From Arcticibacter sp. (lineage in GTDB: Bacteria > Bacteroidota > Bacteroidia > 2-12-FULL-35-15): DNA of 64,000 nt. Every line of letters begins with the position of its first letter. The stretch's first letter is position 1. The position numbers were made by a program, and so were the translations under genes. The DNA lies in NCBI GenBank assembly GCA_021155045.1, contig JAJNQB010000010.1:120088-184087 (forward strand). The letters are read 5' to 3'. The notes beneath the pieces were generated by a model, which worked only from the letters and a program-made list of their open reading frames with translations, had not been told where the DNA came from and made no database searches. Of this stretch, positions 17,409 through 26,455 are shown piece after piece.

Positions 17409-18074
17409 TCATACATTAATCCTCACTTCTTCACCCAAAAATTTTGGTTGTTTGTGTATGATATATAAATCAATAACAGCTTTGAATTTTGCAAAATATT
17501 CTCTTACTCTTGTTTTTAGTGAATATTGCGATGGAACATCTTTTGCGTTAAATCCAATAACATCCATTTCATAATAATTACCAATAAAAACCGCTCGTTG
17601 ATTATGAAATTCTTGAGAAATAACAGTTATGTTTTTTTGCTTAAAAACTTTCAGACATCTTATCATAGAATCTAATGTTCTGAATCCAGCATAATCAAGT
17701 GTAATGCAAGAGTCTGGAACACCCAATGAAATTAATGCATCTCGCATGTCTGTTGCTTCATCGTATTCTTTTTTGTGATTATCGCCACTTACTATAATAT
17801 GTTTTATTTTTCCTGCCTTGTATAAATTTGCCGCAGATTCAATTCTATAATTGAAATATAAATTATCGTTTCCTCTTGCTGTTTTTTTGCTTGCCCCTAA
17901 AAGTATGGCAACATCATTTGTTGGAATATTTTCTATATCTGTATATAATTTTGATTTGGTGCTGTTTATAATCCAGTAGTTGGAAACTATAATACAAATC
18001 AACAGGAAGAAAACAGAAATGGAAATCCATTTTAAACATTTTTTAATGGATATTGATTTTAATTTTTGAAACAT
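17409..18074 (-). CDS. SanA/YdcF-like DUF218 membrane protein
   Basis: The 221-residue protein has one N-terminal membrane helix (residues about 15-35) and a DUF218 domain facing the periplasm. Conserved family points are AILLGASKK near residue 55, YRIESAANLYKAGKIKHIIVSGDN, EATDMRDALISLGVP and ITVISQEFHNQRAVFI. SanA, the best-known relative, affects envelope barrier function (vancomycin exclusion) in enterobacteria; the chemical activity of the family is not settled. It is the last of a four-gene minus-strand operon, starting five bases after the prenyltransferase gene. Confidence 0.85.
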   Translation of the reverse strand: MFQKLKSISIKKCLKWISISVFFLLICIIVSNYWIINSTKSKLYTDIENIPTNDVAILLGASKKTARGNDNLYFNYRIESAANLYKAGKIKHIIVSGDNHKKEYDEATDMRDALISLGVPDSCITLDYAGFRTLDSMIRCLKVFKQKNITVISQEFHNQRAVFIGNYYEMDVIGFNAKDVPSQYSLKTRVREYFAKFKAVIDLYIIHKQPKFLGEEVRINV

Positions 18075-18079
18075 TTTTT

Positions 18080-18940
18080 TTAATAATAAAATCCAATTAA
18101 AACAAAAGTGGCAAACAGAATACTTGCAATGCCATTTGTTGTAAAAAACGCAAGATTTACTTTGCTTAAATCATTTGGTTTTACAAGTGTGTGTTGATAG
18201 ATTAGCAAGGCAATAAATATAAATGTTCCAATCCAATACCAAAAACTAAACGAAGCATAAATGCCAGCATAAATGATAAATGAAGCACTAATAATGTGAA
18301 GTAAATTGGATAATAATAATGCATTTTTTTTTCCTAATAAAACAGGAATAGATTTTAGATTTTTTGATTTGTCAAATTCTTCATCTTGTAATGCATAAAT
18401 AATATCAAAACCGCTTACCCAAAAAAGTACGGCAAATGAAAAAAACAAAGGCAACCAATCAAATTGTCCAGTTACAGCTAGATAGGCTCCTATTGGAGCT
18501 AATGACAATCCAATTCCTAATACCAAATGACAAAGAGCAGTAAATCTTTTTGTTAAACTATAGCCTAAAACTACAGCTAATGCAACTGGAGATAAGTAGA
18601 AGCACAGCGGATTTATAAAAAATGTTGTTGTGATAAAAAAAATGCAATTAGCAATTACAAATAATAAAGCTGATTGAGGTTTAACAATTCCTGCAGGAAT
18701 TTCTCTTATGGCTGTTCGTTGATTTTGTTCGTCAATTGCTCTGTCGATATACCTATTAAATGCCATTGCCGCACTGCGCGCAAATACCATACAGAGGATA
18801 ACAAGTATAAATAATTTTAAATTGAATTCGGCTAACGTAAATTTTATTGCTAAAAAATATCCAATAACTGCAAAAGGCAATGCAAAAACGGTATGACTAA
18901 ATTTTATAAGAGATAAATAATTTGAAATTCTTGATGCCAT
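18080..18940 (-). CDS. UbiA-like polyprenyltransferase, probably menaquinone pathway
   Basis: The enzyme attaches a polyprenyl chain to an aromatic ring in the inner membrane. The 286-residue protein has eight or nine membrane helices. The two Asp-rich motifs for Mg-diphosphate binding are present: NRYIDRAIDEQNQRT (N-x3-D-x3-D) near residue 62 and DIIYALQDEEFDKSK near residue 178. Bacteroidota use menaquinone rather than ubiquinone, and members with the KFSHTVFALPFA opening are assigned to the futalosine route (MqnP type) in related genomes, so a menaquinone role is more likely than 4-hydroxybenzoate prenylation. No other menaquinone gene is in the window. Its start overlaps the stop of the small upstream gene by one base. 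Confidence 0.85.
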   Translation of the reverse strand: MASRISNYLSLIKFSHTVFALPFAVIGYFLAIKFTLAEFNLKLFILVILCMVFARSAAMAFNRYIDRAIDEQNQRTAIREIPAGIVKPQSALLFVIANCIFFITTTFFINPLCFYLSPVALAVVLGYSLTKRFTALCHLVLGIGLSLAPIGAYLAVTGQFDWLPLFFSFAVLFWVSGFDIIYALQDEEFDKSKNLKSIPVLLGKKNALLLSNLLHIISASFIIYAGIYASFSFWYWIGTFIFIALLIYQHTLVKPNDLSKVNLAFFTTNGIASILFATFVLIGFYY

Positions 18941-19206
18941 TATGAATTTATTTTGCTCAAGATAATTACAACTAATAAAAATAGAATAGGCACAGAACTT
19001 AGTAGCATCGAAATAATTCCAATAGTAATTCTTTTTTTATTGATTGCATATTTAGTATCGATTCCCACATAAACTATAGAAACCAACATTCCAATTGCTC
19101 CTGTGAGTAATGCATATATTATTCCGAATGAAAAAAGTGATAATACTGTTGCTGTAACACCTAAAATAAAAGCAACATATCCAATCAGCTTTAATTTGCT
19201 TTCCAT
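18940..19206 (-). CDS. small hypothetical membrane protein
   Basis: The 88-residue protein consists mostly of hydrophobic segments, about residues 5-25, 28-48 and 62-84, with a Lys/Arg-rich loop (DTKYAINKKR) between the last two. No family is recognised. It is translationally coupled to the prenyltransferase (one-base stop/start overlap) and starts four bases after the stop of the protease gene, so it is part of that operon. A role with the prenyltransferase is possible but only by position. Confidence 0.7.
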   Translation of the reverse strand: MESKLKLIGYVAFILGVTATVLSLFSFGIIYALLTGAIGMLVSIVYVGIDTKYAINKKRITIGIISMLLSSVPILFLLVVIILSKINS

Positions 19207-19210
19207 AAAT

Positions 19211-21361
19211 TTATTTTTGTTGTAAAAGTATTATTTTTTCAGTTGCAGTAGCTTGTCCATTAATGATTAAATCACAAAAATAAATACCAGCCGGAAGATT
19301 ATTGATTGTAATTAATTGTTCGGTTACAGGTATTCTTTTTATTGTTTGACCTAAAGAATTATAAATTTTTAGTTCCACCTTGTCAAAAATACTGATAGTT
19401 ACAAAACTTAAATTTATATGAATATCATTGATTGCTGGATTGGGATAAACAAAAGAATAAGTTTGATTTGCTTCTTCAGAAATAGTTGTAATAATACATC
19501 CTGTAAGCGCAGTAAATGCATCTACTTTTCCATAACCCCAACTGTTATTTGGCAAAGTGGTTCCGGTAAAGCTATCTTGTTTTGTACAGCTTGTAATAGC
19601 TTGTTTTATTTGAGTTGCTGTTGCATTTGGATTTTTTTCGAGATACAATGCTACTGTCCCTGCAACAACAGGGCTAGCTGCAGATGTTCCATTCCCATAT
19701 TTATGATAACTTCCGTAAGCAATGTCGTCTGGCAAAAAAGTAATAAATGTACTTACCAATTGAGTTGCCAAACAAGATAATAGCCAATCACCAGTTGCTG
19801 TAATGTCTGGTTTTATTCTTCCATCACGTGTTGGACCCTGGCTGGAAGAGTTTGCTCTTGAACCTATAATTACTGATGGGTCATACACCCAATTGTCTTG
19901 ATAATTTTTATAACTATTTCTATTGATATAATTTCCAACTGTAATTACTTCATCAAGGCATTGAAAGCTACTTACAATCGTTTGATTTAAATCGGCAAAT
20001 TTATAATAGTTGCTATCTGGCATTGTAGCAAGTGGAGGTAAGCCGCTATTTAATATATTAAAACTCCAAGCATCAAATTTTCCATTTCCAGTTGTAATTA
20101 ATCGCCATTTATAAGAAGTAGAATCAGGAATAATATTAAATTCCATAGAATAAACATCATCTATAACATCACCATAACTTTGAATAATACCAATTCTGTT
20201 TCCTGCATTGTATAATGTATCTTCTTTTAAAATGCCGACATGAGATAAAATATTCGAAAAGTTTATGTTTCCTCTGTAAGAATGTGTTGGCGACATTTGG
20301 TCGGCACCGATAGAAAACTGAACATTTTTAAAATTTAAAGTATCTGCCCACATTTGTATATATGTATTGCCACTTCCACCTGCGCTAAAGATTGTAAAAT
20401 TTGTATCGCTAGTTACGGTATAACCTAAATGAAATTTATTATTCCCTCCGTTTCCTGCCGCTGCTACAAGTGCTCTTCCGTTTTGTGATGTAATCATGTT
20501 TTTTATCATTTGTGCTTGCAAATCTTTTCCATCATGCGAACCGTAATAATCACCGAAGCTGCAATTGATAACACATGGTTTTCCCATTGCTTGTGCTTTG
20601 GAATAAATATAATCAACAGCATCAGTAATAATATTTGGATTAATACTATTAAAATCTAAAGCAACAAACACAATATCTGATTCAGGAGCAACGCCAGCAT
20701 ATTTCCCAATAGCCAAGCCATTTCCTGCGGCAACTCCTGTAATATGTGTGCCATGTCCATAATAATATGTTGGGTCGTGAGCTGCTGCATCACCATTATC
20801 AATTTCTGTGTTGTTCCATTCTTGTCCATAATTATAAGGCATTGGTGTGTTTGTTGAATTAGCCAATGTTTGATCCCACAAATGTTTAATTCTACTATTG
20901 CCAGCACTGGTTTGAAAATCAGGATGCAAAAAATCTATTCCAGTATCAATAATTCCTACAACTATTCCAGAGCCGTTATAAGGTTGAGTTAAAGGTGTTG
21001 TTCCATTATGCACAGGTGCAATGTTATTTTGTACCACCATTGTATCAGCCATTGGTTTTAATTGTGGTTTGTGGTATTCGATACGTTCTACTTTTTGATT
21101 ACTAATCAATTCGTTAATGGATGTAATACTTAATGTTGCCGCTACAATATTTCCATGAGCATATTTAAAGGATGAACCATTGTTCGAAACAATTTTTTTT
21201 ATTGTTGTTACATCGCCTTTAATAAATGCATCAATAGGAAACTGTTGAGCATTGCTCTGCTTTAATAATAATGCTAACTCAAAATTAATTTTGCTTTTTT
21301 GTGCAAAAATAGTTGTATTGAATATGTTGAGTAAAACAAAAAATAATAAAATGCGTTTCAT
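19211..21361 (-). CDS. secreted subtilisin-like (S8) serine protease with T9SS type A domain
   Basis: The 716-residue protein has a signal peptide ending in TTIFA and an S8 protease domain from about residue 125 to 620. The catalytic triad is Asp139 (VVGIIDTGIDF), His203 (YGHGTHITG) and Ser560 (GNGTSAASPVVAG), with the oxyanion region CVINCSFGDYYG around residue 268. A large insertion (about residues 315-500) separates the His and Ser motifs. The last 85 residues are a type A T9SS sorting domain (YPNPAINDIHINLSF ... LKIYNSLGQ ... LPAGIYFCDLIINGQ). It should be an active extracellular or surface protease. It heads a minus-strand operon with a small membrane protein, a prenyltransferase and a SanA-like gene. 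Confidence 0.93.
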   Translation of the reverse strand: MKRILLFFVLLNIFNTTIFAQKSKINFELALLLKQSNAQQFPIDAFIKGDVTTIKKIVSNNGSSFKYAHGNIVAATLSITSINELISNQKVERIEYHKPQLKPMADTMVVQNNIAPVHNGTTPLTQPYNGSGIVVGIIDTGIDFLHPDFQTSAGNSRIKHLWDQTLANSTNTPMPYNYGQEWNNTEIDNGDAAAHDPTYYYGHGTHITGVAAGNGLAIGKYAGVAPESDIVFVALDFNSINPNIITDAVDYIYSKAQAMGKPCVINCSFGDYYGSHDGKDLQAQMIKNMITSQNGRALVAAAGNGGNNKFHLGYTVTSDTNFTIFSAGGSGNTYIQMWADTLNFKNVQFSIGADQMSPTHSYRGNINFSNILSHVGILKEDTLYNAGNRIGIIQSYGDVIDDVYSMEFNIIPDSTSYKWRLITTGNGKFDAWSFNILNSGLPPLATMPDSNYYKFADLNQTIVSSFQCLDEVITVGNYINRNSYKNYQDNWVYDPSVIIGSRANSSSQGPTRDGRIKPDITATGDWLLSCLATQLVSTFITFLPDDIAYGSYHKYGNGTSAASPVVAGTVALYLEKNPNATATQIKQAITSCTKQDSFTGTTLPNNSWGYGKVDAFTALTGCIITTISEEANQTYSFVYPNPAINDIHINLSFVTISIFDKVELKIYNSLGQTIKRIPVTEQLITINNLPAGIYFCDLIINGQATATEKIILLQQK

Positions 21362-21401
21362 GGTGTATGTAATTAAGTAAATATTTTACGAACTTTGTTT
21401 C

Positions 21402-22040
21402 ATGCGCAATCGAATTATAAATATACTCATTTTTAGTTTTGTTTGTTTTAAGTTATCTGCAAAAGATAGTGTTGCTTATTCCAAAGAGTACGAAATTAAA
21501 GAAGGCTTCTTTTTAACACTTGAAGATTTTGTAAATAATAATCCCATTCTCAAAAGTGCTATCGTATCTAACTTTCCAAAGTCGGACAACGATTTTTTAA
21601 CACAAGTCGCTACGTTAAAGTACCTTGTGTATAAAAATGATAAAAACGAAGAACAAAAAGTAGAAATGAATACAATGTGGGGTTATTGCCAGAATAGAAC
21701 ATTGTACTTAAACTTTCATGAAGAATTTAAACGAGTAAATGTAATTGGAACACTTTTTCATTTTACAGCAATGGTAAGGGTTTATTCGCCTTATAATGAC
21801 CCTATGAATACATCTTACGGAATAAACCCTACATACAATCAATTGCAGCAATTTGTGTATGATACACGAACAAATAAAATAATAGATTTTAATGTTAAAA
21901 ATATGGAAGTTGTCTTAAAAGATGACGATAGTTTATACAAAGAGTTTATGAAATTGAAGAAACGCAAGAAAGCCGATTCAATATTTATTTATTTGCGGAA
22001 GTACAACCAAAAGTATGCACTTTATCTTGCGAAAGATTAA
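21402..22040 (+). CDS. secreted hypothetical protein
   Basis: The 212-residue protein has a Sec signal peptide ending at about KLSAK. The mature part begins EYEIKEGFFLTLEDFVNNNPI and contains MWGYCQNRTLYLN, which looks like the conserved block of an uncharacterised Bacteroidota family. A Lys-rich C-terminal region follows. No catalytic motif or sorting domain is seen, so it is probably periplasmic. It is transcribed divergently from the protease gene, with only 40 bases between them. Confidence 0.7.
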   Translation: MRNRIINILIFSFVCFKLSAKDSVAYSKEYEIKEGFFLTLEDFVNNNPILKSAIVSNFPKSDNDFLTQVATLKYLVYKNDKNEEQKVEMNTMWGYCQNRTLYLNFHEEFKRVNVIGTLFHFTAMVRVYSPYNDPMNTSYGINPTYNQLQQFVYDTRTNKIIDFNVKNMEVVLKDDDSLYKEFMKLKKRKKADSIFIYLRKYNQKYALYLAKD

Positions 22041-22138
22041 ACCTTAAACAGATTTTGAAAAAATAGTTTTGCATATTTTTCTGAATATTAGTTTTTTTTA
22101 TTTTTATTCGGTTACAATTTCATATTTTAGCTTGTTGA

Positions 22139-23665
22139 ATGAATAAAGTCTTAAAATATACCTTTCTCTTTCTGTTTGTTTTGGTTACCTTTTATAATGT
22201 TACTGCTCAAATTTCTCAGGTAGATTCATTAATAAACCTTATAAAAAATGATAAAATCGACACAAATAAAGTCAATCACTTAAATGCCTTAGCCATTGAA
22301 TTATGGGATAATTTAGATACAGCCATTGTTTGTAGTTCAACTGCTCTTGAAACTGCCAAAAAAGTAAATATATATAATGAAACAGGCTGGCAAAAAGGTA
22401 TTGGCAAATCTCTTTATTTATTAGGCGTTTTTAGTTTCGATAAAGGTAATTTTTCGGATGCACTAAACTATAATATACAAGCCTTGGCAGTATGGGAAAA
22501 TCTTGAAAAAATCACAACGGGTAATGAATTAAATCAAATAAAATTTTCCAAAGCAAAATCATTAGGTGAAATTGGTAATGCTTATTTTGGACAAAGTAAT
22601 TACCCAAAAGCATTAGAGTTTCAATTTAAGGCATTAAAATTAAATGAAGAGTTGGGGCGAGAAAAAGGAGTTGGAAATATTTTAGGAAATATTGGCAACA
22701 TCTACTCCGACCAAAAAAATTATGAAAAAGCATTAGAATATTATTTAAAATCATTGAAAGTTGGTAGGAAATTAGGTAACAAATATGATATGTCTATTGA
22801 CTTACGGAACATTGCTATTGTGTATAACAATATGGGAAACGCTGCAAAATCACTAGAATATTCCATGATGGCTTTAGCTGTTTCAAAAGAGTTAGGCAAC
22901 GATTTAGAAACTGCAAACAATCTGATTAGTGTTGGTTCAGCATTGCAAAATCAGGCTGATGTGGCCTTTCGTTCTGGGGAACCTTACGTTAATTTGAAAG
23001 AATTGTACGACAAAGCAATGGATTATTTTTCTCAATCCATAAAACTGCAAAAAGAACAAGGAAACGATTTTGGCTTAGCTATGAATTATGCAAACATGGC
23101 TGGTATTTATCTTGTTCAGAAAAATTATGAAAAATCAGAAATGTATTTTAAACAAGCCTTAACCATCGACTCTGCTCTTGGCTCTCTCAGTCAAATAAAA
23201 CATATGCACGAAGGCTTAAGTGAATTGTATTACCAAAAAGGAGACTTCAAAAAAGCATTACTTCATTTTCAATTATTTTCTTCCACAAAGGATTCAATTT
23301 TTAGCGAAGAAAAAGACAAAGAAATTACAAGACATGAAATGAACTATGAATTTGAAAAAAAAGAAGCAGCTCAGAAAGCGGAACAAGATAAAAAAGAAGC
23401 ACTTGCAGAAGCAGATAAAAAAAGACAAGCAATATTATTTTGGTTAATTTCAATTGTAGCCATAGCAATAGGCGTAATCACAATTGTTGTTTTTCGATCA
23501 CTAAGCCTAACTAAAAAGCAAAAAAATATCATAGAAGAGCAAAAAGCCATAGTAGAAGAAAAACAAAGAGAGGTATTGGACAGTATACGCTATGCCAAAA
23601 GAATACAGCAATCTCAGTTACCCACAGAATCTTATATTCTAAAAATACTAAATGCGCAACAATAA
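22139..23665 (+). CDS. TPR protein with C-terminal membrane helix and truncated signalling linker
   Basis: The 508-residue protein has a signal peptide ending in NVTAQ, then about seven tetratricopeptide repeats of the SEL/Rapsyn style (residues 80-375; for example GNIGNIYSDQKNYEKALEYYLKSLKVG), a charged coiled coil (FEKKEAAQKAEQDKKEALAEADKKRQ), one membrane helix (about 435-456) and a second coiled coil. It ends with LDSIRYAKRIQQSQLPTESYI and ten more residues. In related Bacteroidota proteins this motif leads straight into a SpoIIE-type serine phosphatase; here it stops. The topology suggests periplasmic TPR sensing with a short cytoplasmic tail. It overlaps the next, paralogous gene by 14 bases. 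Confidence 0.85.
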   Translation: MNKVLKYTFLFLFVLVTFYNVTAQISQVDSLINLIKNDKIDTNKVNHLNALAIELWDNLDTAIVCSSTALETAKKVNIYNETGWQKGIGKSLYLLGVFSFDKGNFSDALNYNIQALAVWENLEKITTGNELNQIKFSKAKSLGEIGNAYFGQSNYPKALEFQFKALKLNEELGREKGVGNILGNIGNIYSDQKNYEKALEYYLKSLKVGRKLGNKYDMSIDLRNIAIVYNNMGNAAKSLEYSMMALAVSKELGNDLETANNLISVGSALQNQADVAFRSGEPYVNLKELYDKAMDYFSQSIKLQKEQGNDFGLAMNYANMAGIYLVQKNYEKSEMYFKQALTIDSALGSLSQIKHMHEGLSELYYQKGDFKKALLHFQLFSSTKDSIFSEEKDKEITRHEMNYEFEKKEAAQKAEQDKKEALAEADKKRQAILFWLISIVAIAIGVITIVVFRSLSLTKKQKNIIEEQKAIVEEKQREVLDSIRYAKRIQQSQLPTESYILKILNAQQ

Positions 23666-25022
23666 TTCGACATGTCATTTTGTTACTACGTATTTGCTTC
23701 TAGCTTTTATACTAGTTCAACATAATGTCGTATCCCAAAATGCAGTTATAGATTCTTTAAATAAAATTATTGTTTCAGATAAGGATGACATAGAAAAAGT
23801 TAATCATTTGAATGCATTATCCTGGCAATACATAATGATTGGTAATTCGGACAGCACAATTGCAATTGCAAACAGGGCTTTAATTCTTTCCAATACACTT
23901 TCAAAAAAAGATCAATTAAATGGTTCTTCAAACTCTTACTCAAACTTAGCAATGGGTTTTGCTGACAAAGGAAATTTTCCGGCATCATTATCTCATTTTT
24001 TTAAAGCATTAAAAATTAATGAAGAACTTGGGGAGAAAAAAACGATATCAAGTGCGTTAGCAAACATAGGAAATGTTTATGCGAACATGGGAGACGTTGG
24101 CAAAGCAATTCAATATTTTCTAAAATCGTTAACTATAGCCGAAGAATTGAAAGACAAAAAAGCTACAGCCAATACTCAAGGTAATATTGGAAATTTATAC
24201 GACATGACGAATGATCAAGAAAAAGCTTTGGAATACTATTTTAAAGCTTTGAATACTTACAAAGAAATAAACGATAAAAATGGGGTTGGTGTAACACTTG
24301 GCAATATTGGCCTTGCATATAATGCAAAAGGAGAAAAAGATAAAGCAATTGAATATTATAAGGAAGCATTGAAATTTGCCAATGAAGTTGGGAATTTAAG
24401 AAGCCAAGCTATTTGGAATGGAAATATTGGTGATTTTTATGTTCAAGAACTATCAGACTTATCTTCAACCAAAAACATTCAAAATAAAAAAACTGCTGAA
24501 ATTTATTTATTAAAAGCCCTTGAAATTGATACAGCCATTGATTTTTTACACCACACCTCCAATACTTATCAAAGTTTAAGTCTGCTGTATTCAAACAGCG
24601 GAGATTACAAAAAATCCTTAGAATACTATAGACAATACACTTTTACAAAAGATTCATTATTTGATGATGAAAAACGAAAAGAAATCACAAAATATGAGCT
24701 TAACTATGAATTCGAAAAAAAGGAAACTGCATTAAAAGCAGAACAAGAGAAGAAAGAAATACTTGCTTTAGCTGATAAAAAAAGACAATCAATTTTATTT
24801 TGGCTAATATCCTCTGTGGCAATTGCTATTGGGGCAATTGCCCTTATTATCTTTCGAACACTATTCATCACAAAAAAGCAAAAAAAAATTATCGAACTAC
24901 AAAAAAGCATAGTTGAAGAAAAACAAAAGGAAATAATAGATAGTATCCGCTACGCTAAAAGGATTCAGCAAGCATTATTACCTTCCGAAAAATACATTGC
25001 CAAATGCCTTAAAAAAGGTTAA
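23652..25022 (+). CDS. second TPR protein with membrane helix and truncated signalling linker
   Basis: This 456-residue paralogue of the preceding gene repeats its whole architecture: signal peptide ending in NVVSQ, six or so TPRs (GNVYANMGDVGKAIQYFLKSLTIAEE and similar), coiled coil (YEFEKKETALKAEQEKKE), a membrane helix near 385-407, a second coiled coil, and an end of SIRYAKRIQQALLPSEKYIAKCLKKG. Like its neighbour it lacks the SpoIIE phosphatase domain that often follows this linker; the downstream DNA is non-coding and then a cold shock gene, so no split-off domain is present. The start at 23652 lies inside the previous gene and gives a good signal peptide. The two may form a hetero-oligomer working with a phosphatase or kinase elsewhere. 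Confidence 0.85.
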   Translation: MRNNNSTCHFVTTYLLLAFILVQHNVVSQNAVIDSLNKIIVSDKDDIEKVNHLNALSWQYIMIGNSDSTIAIANRALILSNTLSKKDQLNGSSNSYSNLAMGFADKGNFPASLSHFFKALKINEELGEKKTISSALANIGNVYANMGDVGKAIQYFLKSLTIAEELKDKKATANTQGNIGNLYDMTNDQEKALEYYFKALNTYKEINDKNGVGVTLGNIGLAYNAKGEKDKAIEYYKEALKFANEVGNLRSQAIWNGNIGDFYVQELSDLSSTKNIQNKKTAEIYLLKALEIDTAIDFLHHTSNTYQSLSLLYSNSGDYKKSLEYYRQYTFTKDSLFDDEKRKEITKYELNYEFEKKETALKAEQEKKEILALADKKRQSILFWLISSVAIAIGAIALIIFRTLFITKKQKKIIELQKSIVEEKQKEIIDSIRYAKRIQQALLPSEKYIAKCLKKG

Positions 25023-25048
25023 TTAAAATAAATAAAACCTTAAAAGCA

Positions 25049-25077
25049 TTGTATTTCACATAATTAAGCTATCTTTG
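25049..25077 (+). promoter_or_regulatory. promoter of the cold shock gene
   Basis: TTG (25049-25051) and TATCTTTG (25070-25077) are 18 bases apart, a full match to the phylum consensus. Transcription should start near 25083, giving a leader of about 25 bases. Confidence 0.75.
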
Positions 25078-25108
25078 TGCTAATTATTAATCAATTTATT
25101 ATTTAAAA

Positions 25109-25300
25109 ATGAAAAATGGAACTGTAAAGTTTTTTAATGAAACAAAAGGATTTGGATTTATTAAAGCAAATGACACAAATGAAGAATTCTTTGTTCATGT
25201 CTCTGGATTAAAAGAAGAAATTCGTCAAAATGACGAAGTTGTTTTTGAAGTACAAGAAGGCAAAAAAGGTTTAAATGCTGTAAACGTAAGATTAGCATAA
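25109..25300 (+). CDS. cold shock domain protein (CspA family)
   Basis: The 63-residue protein is a single cold shock domain, a five-stranded OB fold that binds single-stranded RNA and DNA. The two RNA-binding motifs are present: GFGFIK (RNP1, within TKGFGFIKAND) and EFFVHVS (RNP2). The GTVKFFNETKG opening is typical. It is likely an RNA chaperone. Its promoter is clear, but the leader is too short for the long thermosensing leader of E. coli cspA, so cold induction is not implied by the sequence. Confidence 0.96.
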   Translation: MKNGTVKFFNETKGFGFIKANDTNEEFFVHVSGLKEEIRQNDEVVFEVQEGKKGLNAVNVRLA

Positions 25301-25327
25301 TTATATAAGTATTATAATTTACCTAAG

Positions 25328-25353
25328 AAGCCTCCAAAATTTGGGGGCTTTTT
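25328..25353 (+). terminator. intrinsic terminator of the cold shock gene
   Basis: AAGCCTCC (25328-25335) pairs with GGGGGCTT (25343-25350), with one G-T pair, around a seven-base A+T loop, followed by a T run. Confidence 0.85.
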
Positions 25354-25415
25354 AATTTTGTAGTGTCCTCAAACCAATTACAATTCCTAATGCATTAAAT
25401 TTGATTTCTAATTTG

Positions 25416-25423
25416 TACATTTG
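25416..25423 (+). promoter_or_regulatory. promoter element, nearly leaderless
   Basis: TACATTTG ends seven bases before the ATG at 25431. A correctly spaced TTG is not found (the one at 25401 is too close), so the call rests on the downstream element only. Confidence 0.4.
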
Positions 25424-25430
25424 TCCTGCT

Positions 25431-26381
25431 ATGAATATTTCAGTAGTTATACCTCTTAAAGACGAAGATGAATCATTACCAGAACTTCACGATTGGATTG
25501 TGAAAGTGATGAATGAAAATAATTTTTCGTACGAAATTATTTTTATTGATGATGGAAGTAAAGATAATTCATGGCAAGTAATCGAATCATTGAAAGCCAA
25601 AAATGCAAATGTTTTTGGAATTAAATTCAGAAGAAACTACGGTAAATCAGCTGCTTTAAATGTTGGTTTTGCTATTACTAAAGGTGATGTAGTGATAACG
25701 ATGGATGCTGATTTGCAAGATTCACCTGATGAAATTCCTGATTTATACAAAATGATAACCCTTGATGGTTTAGATTTAGTGAGTGGCTGGAAGAAAAAAC
25801 GATATGATCCAATCAGTAAAACCATTCCTACCAAGTTATTCAATTGGGCAACTCGAAAAGTTAGTGGTATAAATAATTTACACGATTTTAATTGCGGTTT
25901 AAAAGCATATAAAAAAGATGTTGTAAAAAGCATTGAAGTGTATGGCGAAATGCACCGATACATACCTGTTATAGCAAAATGGGCTGGATTTTCAAAAATT
26001 GAAGAAAAGGAAGTTCAACACCGTGAACGTAAATATGGAAAAACCAAATTTGGTTTAGAACGATTTATCAATGGTTTTTTAGATTTAATGTCGATTACAT
26101 TTGTTTCTAAATTTGGAAAGCGCCCTATGCACTTTTTTGGATTGTGGGGTACGATTTCCTTTTTTATTGGCGGAATTGTTTCTTTGTATTTAATTATTGA
26201 AAAACTAATAAAGTTATCCAATTCATTGCATGCACGTAATGTAACTGACCAACCGCTGTTTTATTTAGCTTTGGTTGCCATGATAATTGGAACACAGTTA
26301 TTCCTTGCTGGATTCTTAGGAGAATTAATTTCTAGAAATTCAACCGAAAGAAACAATTATCTCATCGAAAAAGAGATTTAG
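25431..26381 (+). CDS. family 2 glycosyltransferase (DPM1/GtrB-like)
   Basis: Translation is placed at the ATG at 25431; a TTG ten codons upstream adds an unlikely leader. The 316-residue protein starts MNISVVIPLKDEDESLPEL and has the GT-A fold motifs DDGSKDNSW and MDADLQDSPDEIPD, in which the DAD binds metal and nucleotide sugar. Two membrane helices near residues 225-260 and 270-300 fit enzymes that transfer sugar to undecaprenyl or dolichyl phosphate carriers. It probably makes a lipid-linked sugar for envelope glycans. It is monocistronic, and the next gene, dnaN, converges on it. The sugar is unknown. Confidence 0.9.
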   Translation: MNISVVIPLKDEDESLPELHDWIVKVMNENNFSYEIIFIDDGSKDNSWQVIESLKAKNANVFGIKFRRNYGKSAALNVGFAITKGDVVITMDADLQDSPDEIPDLYKMITLDGLDLVSGWKKKRYDPISKTIPTKLFNWATRKVSGINNLHDFNCGLKAYKKDVVKSIEVYGEMHRYIPVIAKWAGFSKIEEKEVQHRERKYGKTKFGLERFINGFLDLMSITFVSKFGKRPMHFFGLWGTISFFIGGIVSLYLIIEKLIKLSNSLHARNVTDQPLFYLALVAMIIGTQLFLAGFLGELISRNSTERNNYLIEKEI

Positions 26382-26391
26382 TTGCAAAAAA

Positions 26392-26440
26392 ATTAAACAA
26401 AAAAACCTTTGAAACTTATTCAAAGGTTTTTTTGTTTAAT
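26392..26440. terminator. bidirectional terminator between glycosyltransferase and dnaN
   Basis: A perfect 22-bp stem (26392-26413 with 26419-26440; core AACCTTTGAA/TTCAAAGGTT) closes a five-base loop, with A and T runs inside both arms. It serves both convergent genes. Confidence 0.92.
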
Positions 26441-26455
26441 ACATCAATACTAAAT

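Noticed and set aside
18080..18940. 4-hydroxybenzoate octaprenyltransferase of ubiquinone synthesis
   Set aside because: Bacteroidota normally make menaquinone only; a menaquinone-route enzyme fits better.
25022..25108. Frameshifted SpoIIE domain after the second TPR protein
   Set aside because: The 86 bases before the cold shock gene carry no SpoIIE-like sequence in any frame, so the stop is a true gene end.
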